A stretch of 32,147 nt of DNA. Origin: an uncultured Dorea sp. (GTDB taxonomy: Bacteria; Bacillota; Clostridia; Lachnospirales; Lachnospiraceae). The position numbers were made by a program, and so were the translations under genes. The notes beneath the pieces are model-generated. The model was not told the origin of the DNA. It searched no databases and saw only the letters and a program-made list of their open reading frames with translations. This document shows, piece after piece, positions 1 to 7,699 of the stretch. Positions within the stretch are counted from its first letter, which is position 1; each line of letters begins with the position of its first letter. The stretch spans positions 1 to 32,147 of the forward strand of contig CANSLW010000010.1 of assembly GCA_947647815.1 (NCBI GenBank), given 5' to 3'.

Positions 1-1
1 G

Positions 2-235
2 TATGATTCAGTCAGGAAAGGAGTGAAATCTGTAATGGGTGGAAAGATTTTGGAATACGAGGCAAAGACTATAAAAAATGAAGGGATAGAAGAAGGAATA
101 GAAAAAGGAATAGAAAAAGGTATTAAGGGAACCGTTTCTATATTAAAAAAGCTGGAGATTCCGCCGCAGACTATTTTACTCAAAATTCAAGAGCAGTATA
201 ACCTGAGTCCGGAAGCTTCTAAAAAATATCTGTGA
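2..235 (+). CDS. C-terminal fragment of an Rpn-like (PD-(D/E)XK) protein, cut by the window edge
   Basis: The reading frame is open from the first bases, so this is the tail of a longer gene that begins outside the window. The GTG at 23 is only an internal in-frame codon. The visible 77 codons include a run of repeated G-I-E-K/E units (roughly residues 29-42) followed by a short helical tail. Such glycine/glutamate/lysine repeats are typical of the C-terminus of Rpn family recombination-promoting nucleases (PD-(D/E)XK transposase family) in Firmicutes and Bacteroidetes. The catalytic domain is not in view, so the family call rests on the repeat and tail only. It stops 10 nt before the next gene. 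Confidence 0.5.
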   Translation, partial: YDSVRKGVKSVMGGKILEYEAKTIKNEGIEEGIEKGIEKGIKGTVSILKKLEIPPQTILLKIQEQYNLSPEASKKYL

Positions 236-245
236 GAGAATTCAT

Positions 246-1283
246 ATGATTAAACCGAGAAGATTAGAAAGAGGAGATAAAGTTGCAATCGTCAGTTTAT
301 CGTGGGGAGGCTTAGGTGATCCGTCCACAATCCATAAGTATCATATTGCAAAGGAAAGATTGGAAAATGATTTTGGATTGGAAGTAATATGCATGCCTCA
401 TGCGTTAAAGGGAAGTGAGTACGTTGCAGCGAATCCGAAGCTTCGTGCACAGGATCTGATGGAGGCATTCAAGGATCCATCCATATCAGCCATTTTCAGT
501 GCGATTGGAGGAGATGATTCTATTCGAATCCTTCCATACATAGACCTGGATGTTATCAGAAATCATCCGAAGATTTTTATGGGATATTCGGATACAACAG
601 TTACTCATTTTATGATGTATAAGGCAGGAGTATGTTCTTTCTATGGTCCGTCTGTTATGTGCGAATTTGGGGAATATGTCCGGATGTTTGATTATACCAG
701 AAAAGCAGTGGAAGATATTTTGTTCGGATTGTGGGAGGAATATGATCTGCTTCCAAGTCCCGAATGGACAGATGATTATATTCTCTGGCAGGAAAGCAAT
801 ATTCATACTTTGCATAGGATGCAGAAGGATCAGCATGGATATGAAGTGTTGAATGGAAGAGGTGTGACAAGAGGCCGTCTGTTAGGAGGCTGTCTGGATG
901 TATTTATGATGATCAACGGGACTTCCATATGGCCTGATCTGCATGAATGGTCAGATACGGTTCTGTTCTTGGAAACCAGTGAGGAGAAGCCGTCTCCGGA
1001 TTTTGTTGTGTATACATTGAGGAATCTGGCTGCACAGGGAATCCTGAATGCAGTTAATGGAATGATTGTGGGAAAACCCAAAGATGAAACATATTATGAA
1101 GAGTATAAGGATGCGATTATGCAGGTTGTTGTAAAGGAAGAGCATTTAGTCGACTTTCCGATTATTTATAACGTGAATATCGGACATGCAAAACCGATTG
1201 GCATTCTGCCCTATGGCATTCAAACGGAGCTTAATTGTGACAAGAAGACGATTCGTTTTTTAGAATCACCGATGATATCATAG
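246..1283 (+). CDS. S66 family peptidase, LD-carboxypeptidase/MccF-like
   Basis: Serine peptidase of family S66, which includes LD-carboxypeptidases that trim murein tetrapeptides to tripeptides and MccF proteins that cleave microcin C-type acyl-nucleotides. The 345-residue length is normal. The triad is visible: Ser115 in the nucleophile elbow MGYSDTT, Glu243 in FLETSEEKPS, and His314 in NIGHAKP. The N-terminus has the family's GDKVAIVS strand. No signal peptide is seen, so it acts in the cytoplasm. The MccF-type spacing and the ETSEEKPSP segment favour the MccF-like branch, so detoxification of peptide-nucleotide antibiotics is as likely as murein recycling. A GNAT gene follows almost at once, and GNAT enzymes can also inactivate microcin C-type compounds; joint action is inference only. 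Confidence 0.88.
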   Translation: MIKPRRLERGDKVAIVSLSWGGLGDPSTIHKYHIAKERLENDFGLEVICMPHALKGSEYVAANPKLRAQDLMEAFKDPSISAIFSAIGGDDSIRILPYIDLDVIRNHPKIFMGYSDTTVTHFMMYKAGVCSFYGPSVMCEFGEYVRMFDYTRKAVEDILFGLWEEYDLLPSPEWTDDYILWQESNIHTLHRMQKDQHGYEVLNGRGVTRGRLLGGCLDVFMMINGTSIWPDLHEWSDTVLFLETSEEKPSPDFVVYTLRNLAAQGILNAVNGMIVGKPKDETYYEEYKDAIMQVVVKEEHLVDFPIIYNVNIGHAKPIGILPYGIQTELNCDKKTIRFLESPMIS

Positions 1284-1308
1284 TAATTTGGGAGAGAAGT
1301 ACAGAAAA

Positions 1309-1926
1309 ATGCTAGGGATGAAGTATGAAGAAAATGTGAGAAGAATGATTGAAAGCGATGAGAATTTGAAAATAATCTGCCTTCCTAAAGAGGAATGGGA
1401 AGGAACGGTCATACCAATGAGATATACGACAGAAGAATATTTTGATGTAAGGATCAAGAGGAATGAAAGCGGGTATGGAGTAACGGTTTGCAGACAAAAA
1501 TTTGATAAACCGGTAACCCATTATCCAGAGGAGTATGATTTCCCGGATAGACTTTATCTGCCGCATTGGGAGAAGGCTTGTGCGTGGGGAATTGTTGAAC
1601 AAAAAGATGGAGGACGAGAACTTCTTGCCTGTATTGAGATATGTCCGGAAGAGTGGAGCAACCGGTTGATAGTGACAGAATTGTGGGTGCATGAGAAGTT
1701 AAGACGGCGTGGAATCGGTCGCAGGCTTATGACTCTTGCAAAAGAGCAGGCAGTCCGAGAACAGAGAAGAGCGATTATTTTAGAAACGCAATCTTGTAAT
1801 ACGGGAGCAATTGCTTTTTATCAGCAGGAAGGATTTGAGATGATTGGTTTTGATACCTGCTGTTATTCGAATAATGATATAGAACGGGGGGAAGTTCGTA
1901 TTAATATGGGATATTGGGTTTCTTGA
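1309..1926 (+). CDS. GNAT family N-acetyltransferase
   Basis: GNAT-fold acyl-CoA transferase of about 205 residues. The acetyl-CoA binding motif A is clear in the C-terminal half: the strand VTELWVHEKLRRRGIGRRLM contains the R-x-x-G-x-G/A pyrophosphate loop (RRGIGR). It is followed by the motif B region with N-T-G-A-I-A-F-Y and E-G-F, near residues 170-180. The N-terminal half (about 100 residues) has no feature I recognise and probably shapes the substrate pocket. An upstream TTG at 1288 is in frame, but the GGGAGAG at 1290-1296 fits the ATG at 1309 better, with the ATG at 1318 as a third option. The substrate is unknown. It lies just after the S66 peptidase and is probably co-transcribed. 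Confidence 0.85.
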   Translation: MLGMKYEENVRRMIESDENLKIICLPKEEWEGTVIPMRYTTEEYFDVRIKRNESGYGVTVCRQKFDKPVTHYPEEYDFPDRLYLPHWEKACAWGIVEQKDGGRELLACIEICPEEWSNRLIVTELWVHEKLRRRGIGRRLMTLAKEQAVREQRRAIILETQSCNTGAIAFYQQEGFEMIGFDTCCYSNNDIERGEVRINMGYWVS

Positions 1927-1979
1927 GAATCTATATAGGGGGCAGAGCAAGGAGGAACAAAGAAAATTTTCAAAAAACC

Positions 1980-2008
1980 TTGTCATTTTCTGCAGGATGT
2001 GATAGACT
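1980..2008 (+). promoter_or_regulatory. Sigma-A type promoter for rplS
   Basis: TTGTCA (1980-1985), a 17-nt spacer, then TAGACT (2003-2008). It lies about 80 nt before the rplS start, which leaves room for a structured leader. The hexamers match the housekeeping consensus at five and four positions. Confidence 0.65.
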
Positions 2009-2030
2009 ATAGTTTGTTGTGAAGAAAAGA

Positions 2031-2065
2031 GATGGTCCTCTGGTACAGATTGTATTAAGAACATC
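2031..2065 (+). promoter_or_regulatory. Structured 5' leader of rplS, candidate L19 leader
   Basis: Between the promoter and the start codon, GATGGTCCT (2031-2039) can pair imperfectly with AAGAACATC (2057-2065). An inner TACA/TGTA hairpin sits between the arms. Firmicutes often carry an L19 autoregulatory leader at this position. I recognise the position and the fold pattern, not a full consensus match. Confidence 0.4.
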
Positions 2066-2089
2066 CAAATAATAAGGAGGTCACACATC

Positions 2090-2437
2090 ATGAACGATAT
2101 TATTAAGAGTATTGAAGCAGAGCAGTTGAAAGAGACTGTGCCGGTATTCCATGTAGGTGATACTGTAAAAGTGTATGGTAAGATTAAGGAAGGAAACCGC
2201 GAAAGAATCCAGGTATTTGAAGGAACTGTTCTTAAGAAACAGGGCGGCGGTTCAAGAGCTACATTTACAGTAAGAAAGAATTCTAATGGAATCGGTGTTG
2301 AGAAGACATGGCCGTTACATTCACCTAATGTTGAGAAGGTTGAAGTAGTGAGAAGAGGTAAGGTAAGAAGAGCGAAACTGTACTACTTAAGAGACCGTGT
2401 AGGTAAGAGAGCGAAAGTAAAAGAGTTAGTAAAATAA
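2090..2437 (+). CDS. rplS: 50S ribosomal protein L19
   Basis: Ribosomal protein L19, located at the interface of the 30S and 50S subunits. The 115-residue length is standard. The family signature is present, including [20 protein letters not shown] near the N-terminus, the F-E-G-T-V strand and the C-terminal basic segment [22 protein letters not shown]. Start choice is firm: AAGGAGG at 2074-2080 lies 9 nt before the ATG. The gene has its own promoter and leader. A hairpin downstream may attenuate transcription into lepB. In Bacillus the same gene sits next to rbgA (ylqF) and rnhB, as it does here, so the neighbourhood is conserved. Confidence 0.97.
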   Translation: MNDIIKSIEAEQLKETVPVFHVGDTVKVYGKIKEGNRERIQVFEGTVLKKQGGGSRATFTVRKNSNGIGVEKTWPLHSPNVEKVEVVRRGKVRRAKLYYLRDRVGKRAKVKELVK

Positions 2438-2448
2438 GAAGCAAGACG

Positions 2449-2487
2449 AAAGGGGCAAGTACATATTGTATATTGTCCCTTTTCTGT
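2449..2487 (+). terminator. Hairpin after rplS, probable intrinsic terminator or attenuator
   Basis: AAAGGGGCAA (2449-2458) pairs with TTGTCCCTTT (2473-2482), ten pairs with one G-U, around a 14-nt loop. The stem ends in a short T-rich tail. The next gene starts only 24 nt later, so partial read-through to lepB is likely. Confidence 0.65.
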
Positions 2488-2510
2488 TAGGAACTGTATA
2501 AGGGGAATAC

Positions 2511-3110
2511 ATGGCACGCAGACGAAAAAAACGTATATTTAAAAAAGCGAGAAAAAAGAAGTTTCATTTTCATGTGAATCTTAAGCTTCTTGCTACAATC
2601 GGTATATGGATATTCAAGATCGGTATCGTATGTCTTCTTGCATTTGTAAGCGTATGGTATTTTGGACAGCAGGTTAGTACGGTGGGGGATTCCATGAAGC
2701 CTGTATTGTACAATGGGGATGTTGTTCTTGTAAATCGGATTGTATATAATGCAACAACTCCGAAGAGAGGCGACGTTATCGTCTTTAAACCTAAGGGAAA
2801 TGAGAATGATCATTATTATACGAAGCGGATCATCGGACTTCCGGGGGAAAGCATCGAGATTATGGAGAACAGGATCTATATTGATGGTGAGAAGTTAGAA
2901 GAGGAATATGAGACGACGGATATTGATGATGTGGGAATTGTAGATGAGAAGATTCAGCTTGCCGGAGACGAATATTTTGTATTGGGAGATAATCGCGCGA
3001 GCAGTGAGGACAGCCGAAGCGCTGACGTGGGAAATGTAAAGCGGGAGTACATCTATGGGAAAGCATGGTTTGTCATCTCCCCGCGGCAGGATTTTGGATG
3101 GATAAGATAA
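2511..3110 (+). CDS. lepB: Signal peptidase I (first copy)
   Basis: Type I signal peptidase, the membrane serine protease that releases signal peptides from exported proteins. The protein has 199 residues: a very basic N-terminus (residues 1-18), one membrane segment at about 27-49, then the extracytoplasmic catalytic domain. The Ser/Lys dyad is Ser61 in GDSMKP and Lys105 in [12 protein letters not shown]. The conserved late box LGDNRASSEDSR is also present. It follows rplS and precedes rbgA by 12 nt, so the genes probably share a transcript. A second complete signal peptidase follows rbgA, so this is one of a tandem-like pair that differs mainly in the N-terminal tail. Division of labour between the copies is unknown. 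Confidence 0.95.
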   Translation: MARRRKKRIFKKARKKKFHFHVNLKLLATIGIWIFKIGIVCLLAFVSVWYFGQQVSTVGDSMKPVLYNGDVVLVNRIVYNATTPKRGDVIVFKPKGNENDHYYTKRIIGLPGESIEIMENRIYIDGEKLEEEYETTDIDDVGIVDEKIQLAGDEYFVLGDNRASSEDSRSADVGNVKREYIYGKAWFVISPRQDFGWIR

Positions 3111-3122
3111 GGAGCAAAAAGT

Positions 3123-3971
3123 ATGCATTTTCAGTGGTATCCTGGTCATATGACGAAAGCGAAGCGTATGATGCAGGAGAATATGAAGTTGATAGATCTG
3201 GTAATTGAACTTGTGGATGCGAGGATTCCGGAAAGCAGCCGGAATCCGGATATAGATGAACTAGGGAAGAATAAAGCAAGGGTGATCTTGCTGAATAAAG
3301 CAGATCTTGCGGAAGAGAGATGGAATAACGCCTGGGCAGAATATTTTCAGGAAAAGGGGTATCTCGCGGTAAAAGTGAATTCCAGAAAGAGTGGCACTAT
3401 GAAGTCCGTTCAGGGAGTGATCCAGGAGGCATGCAAAGAAAAGATGGAAAGAGACCGCAAGAGAGGTATCTTAAACCGCCCGGTCCGGGCGATGGTAGTC
3501 GGGATTCCGAATGTAGGTAAGTCTACATTCATCAATTCTCTGGCAGGAAAGGCCTGTGCCAAGACTGGGAATAAGCCGGGGGTTACGAAGGGAAAACAGT
3601 GGATCCGGCTGAATAAGCAGGTGGAACTTCTGGATACACCTGGAATCTTATGGCCGAAATTCGAAGATCAGCAGGTGGGTCTTCGGCTGGCTTTTATCGG
3701 TTCCATAAAAGATGAGATTTTGAATACAGAGGAACTTGCTGCGGAACTGATCTGTCATCTGAATAGAGATTATCCGGGCGTATTGGAGGAAAAATATCAG
3801 ATAGCGCCTGATTCGGATCCTTATGTCATACTGCGGGAAATTGCGGAAAGCCGGCATTGTCTGCTACGGGGAAATGAACTGGATACGGAGAAAGCAGCGA
3901 TTCTTATGCTGGATGATTTCCGGAATGGAAGGTTAGGCAGACTTACTCTGGAATATCCACAGGAGATGTGA
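3123..3971 (+). CDS. rbgA: Ribosome biogenesis GTPase RbgA (YlqF)
   Basis: Circularly permuted GTPase needed for late assembly of the 50S subunit. The G motifs appear in permuted order: G4 NKAD at 58-61, G1 GIPNVGKS at 127-134, a G2 threonine in the KPGVTKG segment (about 152-157) and G3 DTPG at 171-174. The N-terminal WYPGHMTKAKR is the family hallmark. The C-terminal domain (about 185-282) is the helical ribosome-binding part. The 282-residue length is usual. It sits in the conserved block with rplS and rnhB, which supports the role in ribosome assembly. The ATG at 3123 is preceded by AGGAG about 5 nt away. Confidence 0.97.
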   Translation: MHFQWYPGHMTKAKRMMQENMKLIDLVIELVDARIPESSRNPDIDELGKNKARVILLNKADLAEERWNNAWAEYFQEKGYLAVKVNSRKSGTMKSVQGVIQEACKEKMERDRKRGILNRPVRAMVVGIPNVGKSTFINSLAGKACAKTGNKPGVTKGKQWIRLNKQVELLDTPGILWPKFEDQQVGLRLAFIGSIKDEILNTEELAAELICHLNRDYPGVLEEKYQIAPDSDPYVILREIAESRHCLLRGNELDTEKAAILMLDDFRNGRLGRLTLEYPQEM

Positions 3972-4032
3972 TAGAATTGAAATGATATGATGGATTCTGT
4001 CAGAAGATGAGAAAGAAAGGGAGACTGTGGAG

Positions 4033-4602
4033 ATGGCAGACAAAAAAGAAAGAGTAGAAGAAGAGGGAAGTATCCTTAGAGAATTAGGAGGATGGATTGT
4101 ATATATACTGATCATTATCGGACTGACGTATCTGATCATTACGTTTGTTGGGCAGAGAACCCGGGTCAGCGGCTCTTCGATGGAGACAACATTAAGTGAT
4201 GGAGATAACTTGATCGTGGATAAACTGTCTTATCATTTTAAAGAGCCGAAACGTTTTGACATCATCGTATTTCCTTATAAACATGAAGAAAATACGTTTT
4301 ATATCAAACGTATTATCGGTCTTCCGGGAGAGACGGTCCAGGTGATCGAGGGGTATGTCTATATTGACGGGGAACTTTTGGAGAGTGATGTCTATGGTGC
4401 GGAAGTGATGGAGTCCGCCGATATGGCTGCAGAACCGATAAGTCTTGGAGAAGATGAATATTTTGTGCTGGGTGATAATCGGAATCACAGTTCGGACAGC
4501 CGTGATCCCAGTGTAGGTGTTCTGAAAAGAGACGATCTCATTGGAAGAGCATGGGTCAGGATCTATCCGTTTAACAAAATGGGAGTCATCAGACATGAAT
4601 AA
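4033..4602 (+). CDS. lepB: Signal peptidase I (second copy)
   Basis: Second type I signal peptidase, 189 residues from the ATG at 4033. A GTG at 4027 is in frame, but GGGAG at 4019-4023 is spaced correctly only for the ATG. The N-terminus is acidic and charged, unlike the strongly basic tail of the first copy, and is followed by one membrane segment at about 20-39. The catalytic Ser49 lies in SGSSMETT and Lys92 in [11 protein letters not shown]. The [14 protein letters not shown] box is conserved. It overlaps rnhB by 8 nt. Two intact copies around rbgA suggest an old duplication with retained function. Bacillus also has several signal peptidases with partly separate substrate sets, so specialisation is plausible but not shown. 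Confidence 0.94.
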   Translation: MADKKERVEEEGSILRELGGWIVYILIIIGLTYLIITFVGQRTRVSGSSMETTLSDGDNLIVDKLSYHFKEPKRFDIIVFPYKHEENTFYIKRIIGLPGETVQVIEGYVYIDGELLESDVYGAEVMESADMAAEPISLGEDEYFVLGDNRNHSSDSRDPSVGVLKRDDLIGRAWVRIYPFNKMGVIRHE

Positions 4603-5254
4603 GCGGGAAGAAGAAAAGCAGCGCAGGCAGCAGGAAAGGCTTGAAAAGGAAAGGGCCCGGCTTGAGGAAATGCGTACTTATGAGAAGGAGTACAGCATGT
4701 GCCGATATATCTGCGGTATAGATGAAGTCGGAAGAGGACCGCTTGCCGGACCGGTTGTGGCAGGGGCAGTGATCCTGCCGCAGGATGCAGAAATTCTCTA
4801 TCTCAATGATTCCAAGAAATTGTCGGAGAAGAAGAGAGAATTGCTTTACGATGAGATCATGGAGAAGGCTGTCGCAACCGGGATCGGGATAGTAAGTCCT
4901 GCCAGAATTGACGAGATCAATATCCTGCAGGCAACTTATGAGGCGATGCGTATGGCGATTGGGAAGTTGAAAGTATGTCCGGACATATTACTGAATGATG
5001 CTGTTACGATTCCTGAGGTAGAGATCCCACAGGTACCGATCATCAAAGGGGATGAGAAGAGCGTATCCATTGCGGCAGCCAGCATTATAGCCAAAGTTAC
5101 CAGAGACCGGATGATGGTTGAATATGATAAAGTGATACCGGGATATGATTTCGCGAATAACAAAGGATATGGGACAAAAGCTCATATAGCAGGCCTGAAG
5201 GAATTAGGAGCATCCCCGATACATAGGACAACATTTATTAAGAAGTTTGTATAA
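4595..5254 (+). CDS. rnhB: Ribonuclease HII
   Basis: Type 2 RNase H, which cleaves RNA in RNA/DNA hybrids and removes ribonucleotides misincorporated into DNA. The acidic catalytic set is visible: Asp43 and Glu44 in [13 protein letters not shown], Asp135 in LLNDAV, and Asp153 in IKGDEKS. The [12 protein letters not shown] segment also matches the family. The ATG at 4595 overlaps the end of lepB by 8 nt and has GGGAG at 4581-4585. An upstream in-frame ATG at 4541 would add 18 residues inside lepB and is less likely. The first 35 residues are a charged, probably helical, extension rich in R, E and K that is not part of the core fold. Confidence 0.95.
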   Translation: MNKREEEKQRRQQERLEKERARLEEMRTYEKEYSMCRYICGIDEVGRGPLAGPVVAGAVILPQDAEILYLNDSKKLSEKKRELLYDEIMEKAVATGIGIVSPARIDEINILQATYEAMRMAIGKLKVCPDILLNDAVTIPEVEIPQVPIIKGDEKSVSIAAASIIAKVTRDRMMVEYDKVIPGYDFANNKGYGTKAHIAGLKELGASPIHRTTFIKKFV

Positions 5255-5300
5255 AGGCAGATGGAAGCGGAAAATGGGCAAGAGATTTGCAGAGGAGTAG

Positions 5301-5660
5301 ATGGGAGAGAATAAGAGACAGACAGGCACACAATACGAGAAAAAAGCAGGGGTATATCTGGAAGAAAAAGGGTATGAGATTTTGGAATATAATTTCCGCT
5401 GCAGGATAGGAGAGATTGATATCATAGCAAAAGATGGTGAATATCTGGTCTTTTGTGAAGTCAAATATCGGTCGGATCTGAAAAGCGGATATCCGGCAGA
5501 GGCGGTGGACAAAAAGAAACAACGGATTATCTCAAAATGTGCTTTATATTATATTACAAGCCGCGGGATGTCAGATATGGCATGCCGTTTTGACGTAATA
5601 AGCTTTGAAGGAGAACAGGTGACAGTATATCAGAATGCATTTGATTATATAGGAGGATAA
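5301..5660 (+). CDS. YraN family (UPF0102) nuclease-like protein
   Basis: Small protein of the YraN/UPF0102 family, which has a Holliday-junction-resolvase-like PD-(D/E)XK fold. The core is visible: YNFRCRIGEIDIIAKDG, then FCEVKYR, carrying the E-I-D and E-V-K residues expected of the active site. The 119-residue length is normal. A stop codon at 5298 blocks any upstream start, so the ATG at 5301 is the first one available, although AGGAG at 5293-5297 is unusually close. It follows rnhB, a common arrangement in Firmicutes. A role in DNA processing is inferred from the fold. Confidence 0.9.
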   Translation: MGENKRQTGTQYEKKAGVYLEEKGYEILEYNFRCRIGEIDIIAKDGEYLVFCEVKYRSDLKSGYPAEAVDKKKQRIISKCALYYITSRGMSDMACRFDVISFEGEQVTVYQNAFDYIGG

Positions 5661-5665
5661 AAAGA

Positions 5666-6508
5666 GTGGGTCTTGGGTTACAATATAAGAATGACGAGCA
5701 TATATTTGATGAGAAGGTTGTAAATGGTGTTCCGTATCTTGCATATCCTATGCTGGAAAAGACCGGGATTGTGAACCATGGGTTCTCCACCAGGCTGGGA
5801 GGCGTCAGCACAGGGCATTGCGCGACGATGAACATCAGTACAACGAGAGGAGATTCTTCGGAGGCTGTGGAAGAGAACCGGCGCAGGATTGCGGCGGCGA
5901 TCGGCGTAAAAGCAGAGGATCTGACGTACACGAATCAGACACATACGACGAATGTGGCGGTAGTGGGAGAAGAAGACAGAGGAAAACAATTCATGGAAAC
6001 GGATGGTATGGTAACAAATGTGCCGGGAATCTGTCTGGTTACTTTTTATGCGGATTGTGTTCCTTTGTTTTTTGTGGATCCGGTGCATGGGGCAATTGGT
6101 CTCAGTCATTCCGGATGGAAAGGAACGGTCCATAAGATGGGGCAAGTCACGGTTGAACTTATGAAGGAACAGTTTGGAAGTAATCCATCAGAAATGGTGG
6201 CGGCAATCGGTCCGTCTATCTGTCAGGAGTGTTATGAGGTCAGTGAAGATGTGATTGATCAATTCCGGGAAAATTTCCATAAGAAATTCTGGCCGGAATT
6301 ATTCTATAGAAAAGAAAATGGGAAATATCAGCTGGATCTATGGAGAGCAAACCAGATCGTGCTTATGGAATCCGGGATTTTAAATGGGAATATTGCAGTT
6401 ACGAATGTCTGTACACACTGCAATCCGGATATCTTGTTTTCTCATAGGAGAACCGGAGTAAACAGAGGGAATCTCAGCGCATTTCTGGCATTGAAGCAGG
6501 AGGCATGA
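5666..6508 (+). CDS. pgeF: PgeF/YfiH-type multicopper-like (laccase domain) protein
   Basis: Member of the YfiH/YlmD/FAMIN family. These proteins were named laccase-domain or polyphenol oxidase, but purine nucleoside phosphorylase and deaminase activities are established for relatives. A peptidoglycan-editing role (PgeF) is reported in enterobacteria. The zinc-site residues are visible: His93 in NQTHTTNV, Cys131 in YADCVPLFF and His148 in HSGWKGT. The C-terminus has the family's CTHCNPDILFSHRR. The 280-residue length is normal. Start is GTG at 5666, with AGGAGG at 5651-5656 and 9 nt spacing. It lies 5 nt after yraN and ends 4 nt before the MscS gene, so it is in the same transcript. Confidence 0.92.
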   Translation: MGLGLQYKNDEHIFDEKVVNGVPYLAYPMLEKTGIVNHGFSTRLGGVSTGHCATMNISTTRGDSSEAVEENRRRIAAAIGVKAEDLTYTNQTHTTNVAVVGEEDRGKQFMETDGMVTNVPGICLVTFYADCVPLFFVDPVHGAIGLSHSGWKGTVHKMGQVTVELMKEQFGSNPSEMVAAIGPSICQECYEVSEDVIDQFRENFHKKFWPELFYRKENGKYQLDLWRANQIVLMESGILNGNIAVTNVCTHCNPDILFSHRRTGVNRGNLSAFLALKQEA

Positions 6509-6512
6509 CAAG

Positions 6513-7445
6513 ATGTTAAATGTATTAAGTGTGTTAAGTGACGGAGATACAACGACAGCAGGAGAAGTGGCTGCGACAGCCGCGGGAGAAGTGGCAGAAG
6601 TGACGCAGGATACGGTGGAGGAAATGAGCCGTTTCGCACAGTATATACAGGACAGTATACCGAAACTGGCCGGATTCGGCGTAAAAGTCTTAATTGCCCT
6701 GGTAGTATTTTTCCTGGGAAGGATTGTGATAAAATGGATCCAGAAACTGGTATACCGCTCTCTTGAACGTTCAGGGGCAGATAAAGGTGTAGAACAGTTT
6801 GTCGATTCCTTTTTGAAATTCGGTCTGTATGCGTTGCTGATCTTCAGTATTGCGGCAAAATTCGGAGTGGATACGGCCTCTGTGGCAGCGTTGCTTGCAT
6901 CAGGCGGAGTTGCCATAGGTCTGGCATTGCAGGGAAGTTTGTCGAATTTTGCGGGCGGCATTCTGATCCTTCTGCTGAAACCCTTTGAAGTCGGAGATTA
7001 TATCATAGAAGATACGAACAAAAATGAAGGTACCGTAAAAGAGATTCAGATTTTCTACACAAAACTAAGCACACTGGATAACAAAACAATCGTGATTCCC
7101 AACGGTATGCTGACGAACAGCAGCCTGACAAATGCGACTGAAAAAGAAGAAAGGCAGATCGATCTTAAGATCTCTATTTCTTATCAGGCGGACTTGAGAA
7201 AGGCAAAAGCGCTGCTTATGGACATTCTGAAAAAGGATGAAAGTGTGAAGCAGGAGGATGGGATGAATGTGTTCGTGAGCGACTTGGCAGACAGCGCGGT
7301 GATCCTTGGTGTCAGAGCATGGGTGAAGAACGACGAATACTGGCCTGCGAGGTGGAGACTGCTGGAGACTATCAAGCTGACATTTGATGATCAGGGGATT
7401 GAGATTCCGTATCCGCAGGTGACGGTGCATATGAAAGAAGAATGA
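6513..7445 (+). CDS. mscS: Small-conductance mechanosensitive channel, MscS family
   Basis: MscS-type channel that opens under membrane tension to release osmolytes. The protein has 310 residues. An unusual Ala/Thr/Glu-rich N-terminal stretch (about 10-40) is followed by three membrane segments (about 49-71, 92-111 and 116-150). The third contains the glycine/alanine-rich pore helix with GGVAIGLALQGSLSNFAGG. The beta domain follows with PFEVGDYI and IVIPNGMLTNSSLTN, then the cytoplasmic vestibule domain. The start ATG is 4 nt after pgeF, and the GGAGG near the end of pgeF serves as ribosome site. The tRNA promoter lies directly after the stop. Confidence 0.95.
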   Translation: MLNVLSVLSDGDTTTAGEVAATAAGEVAEVTQDTVEEMSRFAQYIQDSIPKLAGFGVKVLIALVVFFLGRIVIKWIQKLVYRSLERSGADKGVEQFVDSFLKFGLYALLIFSIAAKFGVDTASVAALLASGGVAIGLALQGSLSNFAGGILILLLKPFEVGDYIIEDTNKNEGTVKEIQIFYTKLSTLDNKTIVIPNGMLTNSSLTNATEKEERQIDLKISISYQADLRKAKALLMDILKKDESVKQEDGMNVFVSDLADSAVILGVRAWVKNDEYWPARWRLLETIKLTFDDQGIEIPYPQVTVHMKEE

Positions 7446-7479
7446 TAACGGATAAATTTCATAAAGTCGAAAAAAGTTC

Positions 7480-7507
7480 TTGCAAATATTGAAAATTTTG
7501 TTATAAT
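7480..7507 (+). promoter_or_regulatory. Promoter of the tRNA-Thr gene
   Basis: TTGCAA (7480-7485), a 16-nt spacer, then a perfect TATAAT (7502-7507). It is 32 nt before the mature tRNA, in AT-rich sequence. It is one of the strongest promoter matches in the window. Confidence 0.8.
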
Positions 7508-7539
7508 AGTATTCGTGGTCGTTGGTAATAGCACCATAC

Positions 7540-7612
7540 GCTGGAATAGCTCAGTCGGTAGAGCACTTCACTCGTAATGAAGGGGTCGTCGGTTCAAGTC
7601 CGATTTCCAGCT
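7540..7612 (+). tRNA. tRNA-Thr, anticodon CGU
   Basis: A complete 73-nt cloverleaf. The acceptor arms GCTGGAA and TTCCAGC pair perfectly. The D arm is GCTC/GAGC, the anticodon stem CTTCA/TGAAG and the T arm GTCGG/CCGAT (one G-U pair) around TTCAAGT. The anticodon loop is CTCGTAA, so positions 34-36 (7573-7575) read CGT, decoding ACG threonine. The discriminator base is T and CCA is not encoded. It forms a single-gene unit with its own promoter and terminator. Confidence 0.97.
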
Positions 7613-7628
7613 GTATTAATAAGAGCGG

Positions 7629-7669
7629 ATAGCGCAGAATCAGATTCAATGCGATTCTGCGCTATTTTT
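7629..7669 (+). terminator. Intrinsic terminator of the tRNA-Thr unit
   Basis: ATAGCGCAGAATC (7629-7641) pairs over 13 perfect base pairs with GATTCTGCGCTAT (7653-7665) around an 11-nt loop. A run of five T follows. It closes the tRNA transcript before the amidase gene. Confidence 0.93.
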
Positions 7670-7699
7670 AATACCGCCGTTTTATGGAGTAGAATTTTG

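Noticed and set aside
486..1145. Several minus-strand frames inside the S66 peptidase gene
   Set aside because: They are shadows of the plus-strand gene, with no ribosome sites and unlikely compositions.
5818..6135. A 105-codon plus-strand frame inside pgeF
   Set aside because: It is in another frame of a well-conserved gene and has no recognisable domain.
7540..7612. tRNA-Thr as the attachment site of a mobile element
   Set aside because: No integrase is nearby and no repeated 3' end of the tRNA was seen; the only recombinase maps to the permease split instead.
7577..7699. Upstream extension of the amidase frame by 41 codons
   Set aside because: It would start inside the tRNA-Thr gene and run through its terminator; the ATG at 7700 has a ribosome site and begins the membrane anchor.
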